From: Pedococcus aerophilus
GTDB taxonomy: Bacteria > Actinomycetota > Actinomycetes > Actinomycetales > Dermatophilaceae
Direction of reading: 5' to 3'
NCBI RefSeq assembly: GCF_039532215.1
Contig: NZ_BAAARN010000001.1
Coordinates: 1,845,942 to 1,909,941, forward strand
Length of the DNA stretch: 64,000 nt
Below the pieces are notes generated by a model, which saw nothing but the letters and a program-made list of their open reading frames with translations, had not been told where the DNA came from and did no database searches. Shown here one piece after another: positions 34,855 to 43,548 of this stretch. The position numbers and the translations under genes are program-made. How positions within the stretch are numbered: position 1 is the stretch's first letter; each line of letters begins with the position of its first letter.

Positions 34855-35001
34855 CTACAGGACGTACAGCCCGGCCATGACGAGCAGCACTGCGGCGACG
34901 TAGAGGACGACCATGGCAGCGGCGACGGCGCTGGCCGTGTGGGTCACCCACCACCGCGAGTTGTGGTGGGGCAGGTGGAGCTGCTGGTGTGTCGTGCGCA
35001 T
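34855..35001 (-). CDS. Small single-helix membrane protein, 48 residues
   Basis: The frame encodes a histidine-rich cytoplasmic start (MRTTHQQLHLPHHNSRWW) and one hydrophobic helix (AAAMVVLYVAAVLLVMAGLY). A purine-rich AGAGGGGG lies about eight bases upstream of the ATG and a strong terminator lies downstream, which together support a real gene. No family is recognised. Confidence 0.6.
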   Translation of the reverse strand: MRTTHQQLHLPHHNSRWWVTHTASAVAAAMVVLYVAAVLLVMAGLYVL

Positions 35002-35152
35002 CGGCGCACCCCCTCTGCTCGGTTCGTGCCTGTTCTCCGAGGCTACGCCCGGTCCCGCCGTGGCCTCCGACCGCCACGCCGCGCACGCTGGTCGGCGCGG
35101 ACGGGGCGGACGGGGCGGGAGTGCAGCGTCCTCCAGCGGTGTCGACCAGCCG

Positions 35153-35401
35153 TCAGCCGCGGTAGCCCTCCACGACCTTGGCGTCGCGGACCTCGGCAGC
35201 GGCGGGGTCCTCGCCGAACTCCCGCTTCGCCCGCCGCTGGCGCAACAGGTCCCAGCACTGGTCGAGCTCGACCTCGATGGCCTTGAGGCGGTGGTTCTCG
35301 TCCTCGACGCTGATCTCGCCGGTCCCGAGCCGCGCCCGGAGTCCGTGTTCCTCATCGATGAGGCCCTTGATGTGCTTCTGGATGTCGATGTCGTCGGTCA
35401 T
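35153..35401 (-). CDS. DUF2630 small helical protein
   Basis: An 82-residue, charged, mostly helical protein: DIQKHIKGLIDEEHGLRARL, then EVELDQCWDLLRQRRAKREF, typical of DUF2630. Function unknown. Its ATG overlaps the stop of the acyl-CoA synthetase (ATGA), so it is translationally coupled to that enzyme; the association may be informative. Confidence 0.85.
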   Translation of the reverse strand: MTDDIDIQKHIKGLIDEEHGLRARLGTGEISVEDENHRLKAIEVELDQCWDLLRQRRAKREFGEDPAAAEVRDAKVVEGYRG

Positions 35402-37125
35402 GACGTGCCACCTTTCAGGTCGGGGAACTGGTCGTCGCGGAACTCTTCGGACAGGGACTGTCCACCGTCGAAGGCGTGCTGCTCCCGGTCGCGCAGCTCG
35501 ACCCGGCGGATCTTGCCCGAGATCGTCTTGGGCAGCTCGAAGAACTCCACCCGCCGCACCCGCAGGTACGGCGCGAGGTGCTCACGGGCATGGGCGAGGA
35601 TCGCCTTGGCCGTCTCAGCATCGGGCTCCCACCCGGCTGCCAGGGCGACATACGCCTTCGGCACGGCGAGCCGCGTCGGGTCCGGCGCGGGCACGACTGC
35701 TGCCTCGGCCACCGCAGGGTGCTCGATGAGGACGCTCTCGAGCTCGAACGGCGAGATCTTGTAGTCGCTGGCCTTGAACACGTCGTCGGTCCGGCCGATG
35801 TAGGTGATGTAGCCGTCGGCATCGCGGGAGGCGACGTCGCCGGTGTGGTACCACCCGTCCGCCATCGCCTCGGCCTGCCGCTCGGCATCACCGAGGTAGC
35901 CGGTCATGAGGTTGACGGGGTGCTTCGACAGGTCGAGGACGATCTCCCCCTCCTCCCCCACCTCACCGGTCAGGGGGTCGACCAGCGCCACGGGCACCCC
36001 CGGCATCGGGCGCCCCATCGAGCCTGGCTTGAGCGGTTCGCCGGCGATGTTGCCGATCTGCAGGGTGGTCTCGGTCTGCCCGTACCCGTCACGGATGGTG
36101 AGGCCCCAGGCCTTCTCGACCTGGCTGATGACCTCGGGGTTCAACGGCTCACCGGCCGCGAGCAGCTCACGCAACGCACCGCTGCCGCCAGTGAGGTCGG
36201 CCTGGATCAGCATGCGCCACACCGTCGGCGGCGCGCAGAACGTCGTCACCCCGGCCCGCCGGATCTGGTCCAGCAGGGCGACGGCATCGAACCGCGCGTA
36301 GTTGTAGACGAAGATCGTCGCCTCGGCGATCCACGGCGCGAAGAAGCAGGACCAGGCGTGCTTGGCCCAGCCGGGCGAGCTGATCGCCAGGTGCACGTCT
36401 CCCGGTCGACCCCCGATCCAGTACATGGTCGACAGGTGTCCCACGGGATAGGAGACCTGGGTGTGCTCGACGAGCTTGGGCTTGCTGGTCGTCCCCGACG
36501 TGAAGTAGACGAGCAACGGGTCCGTCGCGGCGGTGACGCCCTCGAACGGGCGTCCTTGCGCTGCATACGAGTCCGCGTAGTCGTGCCAGCCGTCTCCGCC
36601 ACCCACGGCGATGCGCAGGTAGTCGCCCGGCACCTCCTCGAACTTGACCGTGTCCGCGAGGTTGGCCACCACGACGCCGGCGCCACCGCGGTCGACCCGG
36701 TCGCGAAGGTCCGCGGGCCCGAGCGCTGCCGTGGTGGGCATGATGACGGCGCCGAGCTTGGCGATCGCGAGCATGGTCTCCCACAGCTCGACCTGGTTGC
36801 CCAGCATGAGCAGGACCCGGTCGCCCTTGCCGACGCCGAGACCGGACAACCACACGGCGACCTGGTCCGAACGGGTCGCCATCTCGTCGTAGGTGATCCG
36901 CTGCTCGGATCCGTCCTCCTCGACGACCCAGAGCGCCAGCTGGTCGTTCCCGCGAGCCACGACATCGAACCAGTCGGTGGCCCAGTTGTACCGCTCCCCC
37001 ACGTCGGGCCAACGGAACTCCGCCAGGGCCCGGTCGTGCTGCCCGGAGAGCTCCACGAGCTGGTCACGTGCCGATCGGTAGGCAGCGGTGCCGGGGTTCT
37101 CTGCGTTGGTCGACGTCGTTGTCAT
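35398..37125 (-). CDS. Medium-chain/acetyl-type acyl-CoA synthetase
   Basis: A 575-residue ANL-superfamily enzyme that activates a carboxylate with ATP and CoA. Motifs: VYFTSGTTSKPKLVEHT for the phosphate loop, IRDGYGQTET for A5, DGWYHTGDVASRDADGYITY for A7 and KTISGKIRRVELR with the catalytic lysine. The region SSPGWAKHAWSCFFAPWIA is usual in medium-chain acyl-CoA synthetases. No beta-oxidation genes are adjacent, so the substrate is not indicated. The DUF2630 gene is coupled downstream. Confidence 0.9.
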   Translation of the reverse strand: MTTTSTNAENPGTAAYRSARDQLVELSGQHDRALAEFRWPDVGERYNWATDWFDVVARGNDQLALWVVEEDGSEQRITYDEMATRSDQVAVWLSGLGVGKGDRVLLMLGNQVELWETMLAIAKLGAVIMPTTAALGPADLRDRVDRGGAGVVVANLADTVKFEEVPGDYLRIAVGGGDGWHDYADSYAAQGRPFEGVTAATDPLLVYFTSGTTSKPKLVEHTQVSYPVGHLSTMYWIGGRPGDVHLAISSPGWAKHAWSCFFAPWIAEATIFVYNYARFDAVALLDQIRRAGVTTFCAPPTVWRMLIQADLTGGSGALRELLAAGEPLNPEVISQVEKAWGLTIRDGYGQTETTLQIGNIAGEPLKPGSMGRPMPGVPVALVDPLTGEVGEEGEIVLDLSKHPVNLMTGYLGDAERQAEAMADGWYHTGDVASRDADGYITYIGRTDDVFKASDYKISPFELESVLIEHPAVAEAAVVPAPDPTRLAVPKAYVALAAGWEPDAETAKAILAHAREHLAPYLRVRRVEFFELPKTISGKIRRVELRDREQHAFDGGQSLSEEFRDDQFPDLKGGTS

Positions 37126-37172
37126 CCCTCGACCCTGCTATGCACGAGCACACATCGCAAGGGCACGAGGGG

Positions 37173-37207
37173 GACCCCGCCGGGGTGGCGGGGTGCGGGG
37201 CGGGGTC
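37173..37207 (-). terminator. Possible terminator of the HNH gene
   Basis: GACCCCGCC (37173-37181) can pair with GGCGGGGTC (37199-37207), overlapping the stop codon of the HNH gene. The surroundings are very G-rich and there is no T run, so the call is weak. Confidence 0.35.
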
Positions 37208-38582
37208 ACGCGGGCTCCTGCGCAGCGCGCCGCGCGAGCAGCTGGTCGTAGCTGCCCAGGGTGAGGTCCCACTGCACCCGCTCACCTCCGCCTTGCCCCG
37301 TGCCGGGGTCCGGGTCGGTCACGACCCGGCCGGCGAGGCGGCGGGAATGCACGACCGTGTGGTGCCGCCCGCACAACAACGCCGCGTTGCCCACATCCGT
37401 GACCCCGAAATCTGCCCAGTGCACCAGGTGATGAGCGTCAGCCCACTGCGCCGGCACCGAGCACCCCGGGAACGTGCAACCCCCGTCCCGCAGCCACAAC
37501 CTGCGCGTCTGCGCCGTCGTGAACAACCGCACCGCCCGCCCCTGGTCCAGCACCTCCCCTGCCGATCCCAGCACCACCGGCAGCACCGACGCGTCACACG
37601 CCAACCGTCGCACCGTCTCAGGGGCGAGCAGGGTCCCCGCGTCAACACCACCAACAGTGCTCCCGGCACGCAGACCACCCACGCCCCGGACATCCCTGCC
37701 CAGAGCAGCCCAGTCCACCGACACCACCAGCTGCGTCTTCGCGACCGGACCCACCCCCTGCCCCGACACCACCGCCCGCCGCACCAACTCCACCAACGCT
37801 TCACCGCGGCGCTGGTCACACGACCTCAGGTCCCGCATCCCCTCCACCGGGCGCGGCGCGGACAACGGACCCAACGCCGCCTCCAGCACCGCCCTGCCCT
37901 CCGGATCCAGCACCAGCCGGTACTCCGAGATGCCCGACCCGTCATCCGCCGGCTGGGACAAGGCCACGAACCGGCGTGCCACGTCCTGCTCGACCTGCAG
38001 CTGCCCATCGCGGCCGTACCGGGCCAGCAACGCCGGCCGAACCATCCGACAGCCCCGCGGACCATGCTCGACCGCCATGTCGACCAGACCCGCCAGCACG
38101 TGCGGCTCCGCCCCCTCAGCCAGCAACGGGCGCAACCTGTCCGCCTCCGTCACCACCACCGCCGCCGACCGCACCGGCAACCGCCCCGACTCCACCGCCA
38201 CCCGCACCGGCTCGTTCACCGGCTTCGCGAACGCCGCCGCAACCTCCACCACCGCCCGAGCCCCACCCGCCCGCGTCGACGGCGCATGCTCCCGCACCCA
38301 CTGCACCGCAGTCATCGCCCGCACCCCCGAGCCGGGCTCACCACGGTCGATGGCCTCACCCACCACCGCGACCCGGGCCGCGTCACACACCGACCCCAAC
38401 GCATCGACCTCACCCAACAGCTCCGCCAACCCACCCACACCACCAGCAGTGCCACCACCAGCGGAGCTGCCATCACTGGTGTTGCCAGGTGCCTGCCACA
38501 ACCAGTCACCGATCCCGGTCAGGGCCACCCGGGCAGCCGCGATCGCCTCGCGTCGCTGCACCAACGTCTGACCTTGACCCAT
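37206..38582 (-). CDS. DUF222/13E12-type HNH endonuclease
   Basis: A 458-residue protein with an N-terminal DUF222 region and a C-terminal HNH nuclease domain: RDGGCTFPGCSVPAQWADAH, then HLVHWADFGVTDVGNAALLC and GRHHTVVHS. It is the actinobacterial 13E12-type family, present in many copies in mycobacteria and relatives and thought to behave as a mobile or selfish element. A TAGTGT hexamer lies six bases before its ATG. No terminal repeats or target-site duplication were seen around it. Confidence 0.9.
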   Translation of the reverse strand: MGQGQTLVQRREAIAAARVALTGIGDWLWQAPGNTSDGSSAGGGTAGGVGGLAELLGEVDALGSVCDAARVAVVGEAIDRGEPGSGVRAMTAVQWVREHAPSTRAGGARAVVEVAAAFAKPVNEPVRVAVESGRLPVRSAAVVVTEADRLRPLLAEGAEPHVLAGLVDMAVEHGPRGCRMVRPALLARYGRDGQLQVEQDVARRFVALSQPADDGSGISEYRLVLDPEGRAVLEAALGPLSAPRPVEGMRDLRSCDQRRGEALVELVRRAVVSGQGVGPVAKTQLVVSVDWAALGRDVRGVGGLRAGSTVGGVDAGTLLAPETVRRLACDASVLPVVLGSAGEVLDQGRAVRLFTTAQTRRLWLRDGGCTFPGCSVPAQWADAHHLVHWADFGVTDVGNAALLCGRHHTVVHSRRLAGRVVTDPDPGTGQGGGERVQWDLTLGSYDQLLARRAAQEPA

Positions 38583-38588
38583 ACACCG

Positions 38589-38594
38589 ACACTA
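38589..38594 (-). promoter_or_regulatory. -10 hexamer of the DUF222/HNH gene
   Basis: On the minus strand TAGTGT ends six bases before the ATG at 38582, again the leaderless geometry. Confidence 0.45.
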
Positions 38595-38771
38595 ACGGCG
38601 ACCACCGACAGCCCACCCCACCCGGACCACGACGAAACCCGTTGCCCCGCAACACATCCCACGCCATACCAAGACTGCAGATGTCAACCACAGACCGGCC
38701 ACCTGTGGACGACGTCAGGCCGCAGCATCCCCCTGTGGACAACGCCGGGAGGAGCCGCGGTCAGCAGGGAT

Positions 38772-39971
38772 CTACGCCTGGCCGAGGTCCGCGAGCAGCT
38801 CGGTGAACCAGGGCTGCGACGGGTCGAACGCCTTGCCCCCCGCGATGCGGTCGAACTCGATCGCCCGGAGCTCGTCGCCACGCTCCTCGTCCTGGCCGAC
38901 GACCCCGGAGTCACCGCGCAGGGCTGCGTCTACGGCGAAGTCGGTGCACTGCCGGATCAGCGCGAGGTCGGCATCGTTCGCCGCCGCAGAGCGCGAGAAG
39001 TACCCGCTCTTCTGGACCAGCACCTTGTCGGCACCGAGCAGCTCGGCGAACTGCTTCGCGAACCACTGGCCCGGGTTGATCTTGTCGATCTGCACGTGAC
39101 CGAACGGGTCTCGCGGCACCTCGGCGCCGGACTCCTCCAGCGACGCCACGATCTCGGCCAGTCCGGCGCCCTCGGAGATGAAGAGGTTCACGCCGTCGGA
39201 CTCGTCCATCACCGCACGCAGCCGCTTGGCCTCCTCCGCGATGTCGAACGGTCGCTCCGGCACGAACACCGCGTGCACGTCCCAGCGCTCGGGCGAGTTC
39301 TCGAGCCACCCGGCGAACGACGAACCCTGCACCCAACGGTGGTGCTCGAGCGCTGTTGCCGCCGTGAGCCATCCACAGTTGCGCCCCATGACCTCGTGGA
39401 CGACGAGCATGCGGGGGTTGGACGAGTGCTCGGCGATGATGTTGCGCGCGTAGATCGCCCCCTGCTCCGCCGCGGTCCAGGCGCCGAGGGACTGACGGAT
39501 CGGGACGACGTCGTTGTCGATCGTCTTCGGGAGGCCGACCACGGTGAGCTCGTAGTCGTTGGTGTGCAGGTAGGCGGCGAGGTCAGCAGCGGTGCCGTTG
39601 GTGTCGTCGCCACCGATGGTGTGCAGGACGTCGACACCGTCACGGCTGAGCTGCTCGGCGGCAACGTGCAACGGGTCCTGACCCTCCTGCACCAGGCCGC
39701 GCTTGACGCAGTCCGCGACGTTGGTGAGCTTGACGCGGCTGTTGCCGATGGGGCTGCCACCAAAAGCGTGCAGCTTGTGGGCGTTGGCCCGCACCTCGTC
39801 GGTCACCTCGACCGAGTCGCCCGTGAGCAGACCGGCATACCCGTTGCGGTACGCGAGGATCCGCACGTCGGGAGCCACCTCGGTGTACCGCTCGATCAAC
39901 CCGCCCACGGCGGAGGACAGGCACGGCGCGAGGCCACCGGCGGTCAACATGGCGACGGTCTTCACAGGCAT
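38772..39971 (-). CDS. pfp: Pyrophosphate-type 6-phosphofructokinase
   Basis: A 399-residue phosphofructokinase. The phosphoryl-donor loop is TIGGDDTNGTAAD, and aspartate in GGDDT together with VVGLPKTIDNDVV marks the pyrophosphate-dependent group in place of the ATP type (GGDGS). It interconverts fructose 6-phosphate and fructose 1,6-bisphosphate, reversibly when PPi is used. FGGSPIGNSRVKL and HEVMGRNCGWLTAATAL contribute substrate residues. Monocistronic; a CAGAGT hexamer lies six bases before the ATG. Confidence 0.9.
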   Translation of the reverse strand: MPVKTVAMLTAGGLAPCLSSAVGGLIERYTEVAPDVRILAYRNGYAGLLTGDSVEVTDEVRANAHKLHAFGGSPIGNSRVKLTNVADCVKRGLVQEGQDPLHVAAEQLSRDGVDVLHTIGGDDTNGTAADLAAYLHTNDYELTVVGLPKTIDNDVVPIRQSLGAWTAAEQGAIYARNIIAEHSSNPRMLVVHEVMGRNCGWLTAATALEHHRWVQGSSFAGWLENSPERWDVHAVFVPERPFDIAEEAKRLRAVMDESDGVNLFISEGAGLAEIVASLEESGAEVPRDPFGHVQIDKINPGQWFAKQFAELLGADKVLVQKSGYFSRSAAANDADLALIRQCTDFAVDAALRGDSGVVGQDEERGDELRAIEFDRIAGGKAFDPSQPWFTELLADLGQA

Positions 39972-40014
39972 GCGCCCACTCTGCCGTGTCGCCGCGGGTG
40001 CGACCAGAGCAGCC

Positions 40015-40935
40015 TCAGCGGATGGACATCACGGCGCCCGACCGCTCCCAGCGCAGCACGGCGAGCAGGGCCGAGGTCGGCAGCGAGACGCAGCCCGCCG
40101 TGCCACCACCGGTGTCCACGTGGAAGAAGATCGCCGAACCCTTGCCGGGCGTGCGCGACTCGTTGTAGCCGATCACCTGGGCGTAGGTGTAGGCAGGCGT
40201 GTTGAGCAGGTCCTCTGCTGAGTCCCAGCGGCCGTTCACAGGCTTGCGCTGGTGGGTGTTGTAGAGCGACGACCCGCTGTCGTCGACCCAGACGTCGCTG
40301 CTGTCGACCCTGAACCACCCCTGCGCGAGGCCCGGGTTGCCGCGCGCCCCGAACCCACCCCGCAACGGGTACGTCCCCGCGGGCGTCCTCAGGTCGCCCT
40401 CCCGCTTGGACCAGCTCACCCCGTTGCGACCGACGTGGCCGGAGTAGGGACCGAGGTCGAGCAGGTAGCGACCACCAGAACGACGACAGGCGCGGACGGT
40501 GGCCGACGACCCCGACGAGTCGACGAGCACCACCTGCGGCGCCGTCACGCCGGACGGCACCCTGCACGTCGCAGCAGGCGCCTTGCTGGTGGTCGAGCTG
40601 GGGGTGCGCCGAGGTTTCGGCGTCTTCGTCGGCGCAGGTCGCGCGGTCGGTCGCGCGGTCGGCCGGACCGAGGTGGGCGTGGCCCTGCGGGTCGTCGTCG
40701 TGGCCGGCCGGGACCTCGTCGACGTGGCCGAAGTGGTCGAAGCGGTGGTCGTCGCGGTTGAGGTCGTGGTGGTCGTCGTCGCGGGCACCCGCGTGGACGA
40801 CGGCGCAGTGGTCGAGGGGCTCACCGTCGGCGGCGCCGCCTGCTGCGCGTCGTCGCCGCACGCCGCCAGGGCGAGGGTGACCAGCACGGCGGTCGAGGCG
40901 AGCGCCGCCCGCCGGGTCCGCCGCGTGGCGCTCAT
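40015..40935 (-). CDS. L,D-transpeptidase-family (YkuD) lipoprotein
   Basis: A 306-residue secreted lipoprotein with lipobox TLALAACG, a long Thr/Pro/Ser/Arg-rich linker, and a YkuD-type domain. The active-site segment reads FFHVDTGGGTAGCVSLP: the histidine and the cysteine are there, although the usual S-H-G-C is altered to T-A-G-C. It may form 3-3 cross-links or act on cell-wall stem peptides. The ATG at 40935 overlaps the stop of the VanY-type gene, so the two lipoproteins are made together. Confidence 0.85.
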   Translation of the reverse strand: MSATRRTRRAALASTAVLVTLALAACGDDAQQAAPPTVSPSTTAPSSTRVPATTTTTTSTATTTASTTSATSTRSRPATTTTRRATPTSVRPTARPTARPAPTKTPKPRRTPSSTTSKAPAATCRVPSGVTAPQVVLVDSSGSSATVRACRRSGGRYLLDLGPYSGHVGRNGVSWSKREGDLRTPAGTYPLRGGFGARGNPGLAQGWFRVDSSDVWVDDSGSSLYNTHQRKPVNGRWDSAEDLLNTPAYTYAQVIGYNESRTPGKGSAIFFHVDTGGGTAGCVSLPTSALLAVLRWERSGAVMSIR

Positions 40936-41936
40936 CGGTCGAAGTGCTGGTAGTCGGGGTTGCTCCACAGGCCGCCCCAGCGCAGGCCTTGGCTGGTGAA
41001 CGCCCGCACCGCCGCGCTCCCGCTGGAGGAGAAGACTCCCGGCGCCGGACCGCGTCGGCTCAGCCAGTAGCGGTCCGGGTAGACCCTGCCGTCGTCGGCG
41101 ACGTACGGGTTCTCGAAGTCGTTGACGTCGATCGCCGTGCCGTAGGCGTGCTTGCTGTAGACCTTGCTCGCCTCCTCACCGCCGACGTACCGGCAGTTGA
41201 ACGCCGAGGTGTTGTCGGCCTCCATCGCGGCGTAGTCGTCGGCCCCCGGCCCCTTGGGGTTGTGACCCCAGCTCGAGTCCATCGGCTTCATCTGCCGGAT
41301 GCGGAACTTGAGCTCGTAGAGCCGCGTGAACGCTGCCGCCGTCTCGTCGGCGATCGACGCGTTGACGACGATCGATCCGCGCGATCGCTTCCCGTCGAAA
41401 CCCCAGAAGTTCACGCGCACCCACCGCAGCTGCGAGCGCCCGACCGGACACCCCTTCGTCCACGAGTAGCCGACCATCGAGGCCCACGCCGAGTCGGGGA
41501 TCGCGCCGACCGACGCGTTGGCCCCCGTGCCGACCGCAGCCTCGTTGCGAGGGAACCGCACCGTCGGCTCCGCGCCGGCGCGGGGCACCGGCGACAGTGA
41601 CGTCACCGGCTTCGGCGCCGGCACCCTCGAGGACGAGGACGGGGTATGCCGCGTGGTCGGCTTCCTCGCCGTCGTCGCCGTCGTCGCCGTCGTGCGCCCT
41701 GCCGTGACCGTGGTCGCGCTCGTCGACGGTCGAGCGGTGGTCCTCGTCGATGTCGACGTGGTCGTCGACGAGGGGCTTCCCGGGGTCGTCGACGAGGGGC
41801 TTCCCGGGGTCGTCGCCACCGGCGCCCCGGTCGCAGGAGGCGAACCTGGGGACGACGCCGGAGCACCCCCGCACCCCGCGACGAGGGTCACGGTCAGCGC
41901 GACGACGGGGGCTGCACACCGGTGGAGGGGGCTCAT
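40932..41936 (-). CDS. M15-family (VanY-like) D,D-carboxypeptidase lipoprotein
   Basis: A 334-residue lipoprotein with lipobox LVAGCG, a linker with an exact in-frame duplication (TTPGSPSS twice, 24-bp DNA repeat), and an M15 peptidase domain. Zinc-binding residues are in KVYSKHAYGTAIDVND (S-x-H-x-x-G-x-A-x-D) and the final NPDYQHFD. It should trim the terminal D-alanine of stem peptides, generating the tetrapeptide donors that L,D-transpeptidases use. That fits its coupling to the following L,D-transpeptidase gene. Confidence 0.88.
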   Translation of the reverse strand: MSPLHRCAAPVVALTVTLVAGCGGAPASSPGSPPATGAPVATTPGSPSSTTPGSPSSTTTSTSTRTTARPSTSATTVTAGRTTATTATTARKPTTRHTPSSSSRVPAPKPVTSLSPVPRAGAEPTVRFPRNEAAVGTGANASVGAIPDSAWASMVGYSWTKGCPVGRSQLRWVRVNFWGFDGKRSRGSIVVNASIADETAAAFTRLYELKFRIRQMKPMDSSWGHNPKGPGADDYAAMEADNTSAFNCRYVGGEEASKVYSKHAYGTAIDVNDFENPYVADDGRVYPDRYWLSRRGPAPGVFSSSGSAAVRAFTSQGLRWGGLWSNPDYQHFDR

Positions 41937-41996
41937 CGGGGCACCACTGTGCCCGTTTCGTCCGAACCGGACAACCAGGCGTCCGCGGTGGTGGGG

Positions 41997-42857
41997 TCAG
42001 CTGTCCTTGCAGGGACGCGAGACGGTGGGCACGACGTCCTTGGGTCGCTCGGGAAGCGGCGGGACGTCGGCCTCGGGCACGAGCTCGGTGTAGGCGTTGC
42101 CGATGACGAGGTCGAGGCGGGTGCCCTTGCGGTCGATCTTGAGCAGCTCGGCGCCGGGCACGTGCTGCTTGAGCAGTGCCGCGGCGAGGTCGCCGTCCTC
42201 GCCGTACCGGATGACCGCGGTCCCGAGCTGCATGGTCTGCAGCGGGTCGTTGGACACGTCCTTGATCTTGAAGCCGCGGGCCTTGACGTCGTCGGCGACG
42301 ACCTTGGCGAGCCCGGTCTTGTAGGTCGTGTTGTAGACGTTGACCGAGACCTCGGAGGGGATCGGCTTGAGCCGCTCGGGCATCGCCACCAGGTCCTGGT
42401 AGCCGATGCCGACGACGACGTCGACCGAGGTGCCCTTGCGGACGTCGGCGAAGAGCTTGGCGCCGGGGATCTGCGAGGCGACGAGCAGCGCCTGGTCCAG
42501 GCCGGCCGGACCGTGGTGGACCACGGCGGACTGCGTGACGTACCAGGACTCGGGGGCGTTGCTGATGCCGCCGACCTTGAACGTGCGCTTGGCCAGACCG
42601 GTCGCCACCTTGGCCGCCGTGCCGTCGACGCCGGTGGCGTTCATGACGTTGACGGTGAACGAACCGCGGGCCGGGGCGGGGACGACGGTGGGCTGGCACG
42701 CCGCCTTGGGCGGGGCCGGGGTCATCCAGCCGCTCGAGTAGGCCGCGGTCATGCTCGCCGTGCCGAGGAGCACCCCGGGGATGGTCACGAACAGCATGAT
42801 CTGGCGCAGGCGGTGCGTGCGCCACACCTGCGTCGGCGTGCGGTCCTCGTCCTTCAT
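41997..42857 (-). CDS. Membrane-anchored protein with two LytR_C domains
   Basis: A 286-residue protein with one N-terminal membrane helix (QIMLFVTIPGVLLGTASMTA) and two successive LytR_cpsA_psr C-terminal domains: SFTVNVMNATGVDGTAAKVA and EVSVNVYNTTYKTGLAKVVA, each ending with a VVVG/LVIGxxY strand. It lacks the LCP catalytic domain, so it may assist wall-polymer ligation or act as a binding module. The ATG at 42857 has AGGGGGTA upstream. Confidence 0.82.
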   Translation of the reverse strand: MKDEDRTPTQVWRTHRLRQIMLFVTIPGVLLGTASMTAAYSSGWMTPAPPKAACQPTVVPAPARGSFTVNVMNATGVDGTAAKVATGLAKRTFKVGGISNAPESWYVTQSAVVHHGPAGLDQALLVASQIPGAKLFADVRKGTSVDVVVGIGYQDLVAMPERLKPIPSEVSVNVYNTTYKTGLAKVVADDVKARGFKIKDVSNDPLQTMQLGTAVIRYGEDGDLAAALLKQHVPGAELLKIDRKGTRLDLVIGNAYTELVPEADVPPLPERPKDVVPTVSRPCKDS

Positions 42858-42993
42858 CACTACCCCCTGGCTCCTGCTCCGGCTCTTTCCCAATGGTCAC
42901 ATCAGTCACACGAGTCACATGTCAAGCGACACGCTCACCACGGCATTCGTCACCGAGACGTGACGATCCGCGGCAGTGCGAGGATGGCGGCCC

Positions 42994-43488
42994 ATGACCC
43001 CCTTGCCGCGCTTCCTCCGCGCCCCCGCCCGCCGGGTCCGCGCCGGCCTCGCTGCCGGTACGGTCCTGCTGCTCGTCGTCACCGGGTGCGGCGGGCCGGA
43101 CGAGCTCGAGGGAACGGTCGTCACCGTGGGCACCGACGACAAGGACGACCAACCCCTGGGCGGGGGTCGGCTGGCGGTGCTCGACGGCGACGGCCTGCGC
43201 GACTTCCTCGGCGCGGCAGGGATCGACACTCCCCCCGAGGCAGAGATTCCCTACCTCGGTGGCCGGGTGCGGCGCGACGACGTCGCGCGCGCCGGCGGCT
43301 CACTGGTGACGATCGACGACGAGGGCAAGTTTACGCTGACGACGACGGGTCGCCGGACCATCTGCCTGCTCCTCGAGACCCCTCAGGTCGACGTGCTCCG
43401 CGGCTGCGTCGCCGTCGACCTTCCGGCCTCGGGCACCCTGACCCTGACCATGAGCAGCGACGAGCTGAAGGCCGCCCTCGAGGACTGA
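42994..43488 (+). CDS. Small putative lipoprotein
   Basis: A 164-residue protein with a basic start, hydrophobic helix and lipobox LLLVVTGCGG. The mature part (GTVVTVGTDDKDDQPLGGGR, then GSLVTIDDEGKFTLTTTG) resembles a small beta-sandwich of the carboxypeptidase-regulatory type, with two cysteines (RTICLLLE, RGCVAVD). Function unknown. GAGGAT eight bases before the ATG may be a -10 box. It is divergent from the LytR_C gene. Confidence 0.7.
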   Translation: MTPLPRFLRAPARRVRAGLAAGTVLLLVVTGCGGPDELEGTVVTVGTDDKDDQPLGGGRLAVLDGDGLRDFLGAAGIDTPPEAEIPYLGGRVRRDDVARAGGSLVTIDDEGKFTLTTTGRRTICLLLETPQVDVLRGCVAVDLPASGTLTLTMSSDELKAALED

Positions 43489-43548
43489 CCCGGGTGCTCG
43501 TGCGGGTCACTCGTCCGGGGGCTCGTGCGCGCGCTCGTCCGGGGCTCC
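43489..43548. repeat. Short imperfect tandem repeat between convergent genes
   Basis: The spacer between the lipoprotein and the asd-like gene holds repeated units of GCTCGTGCG and CTCGTCCGGG, two imperfect copies of about 24 bases. No hairpin with a T run is present. Confidence 0.55.

Noticed and set aside
37206-38582. DUF222/HNH gene as part of an insertion element or intron
   Set aside because: No terminal inverted repeats, target duplication, or interrupted host gene could be found; base composition is like its neighbours.
41766-41815. 24-bp tandem repeat considered as a CRISPR-like or regulatory array
   Set aside because: It is an in-frame duplication within the Ser/Thr/Pro linker of the VanY-type lipoprotein, with no spacers.
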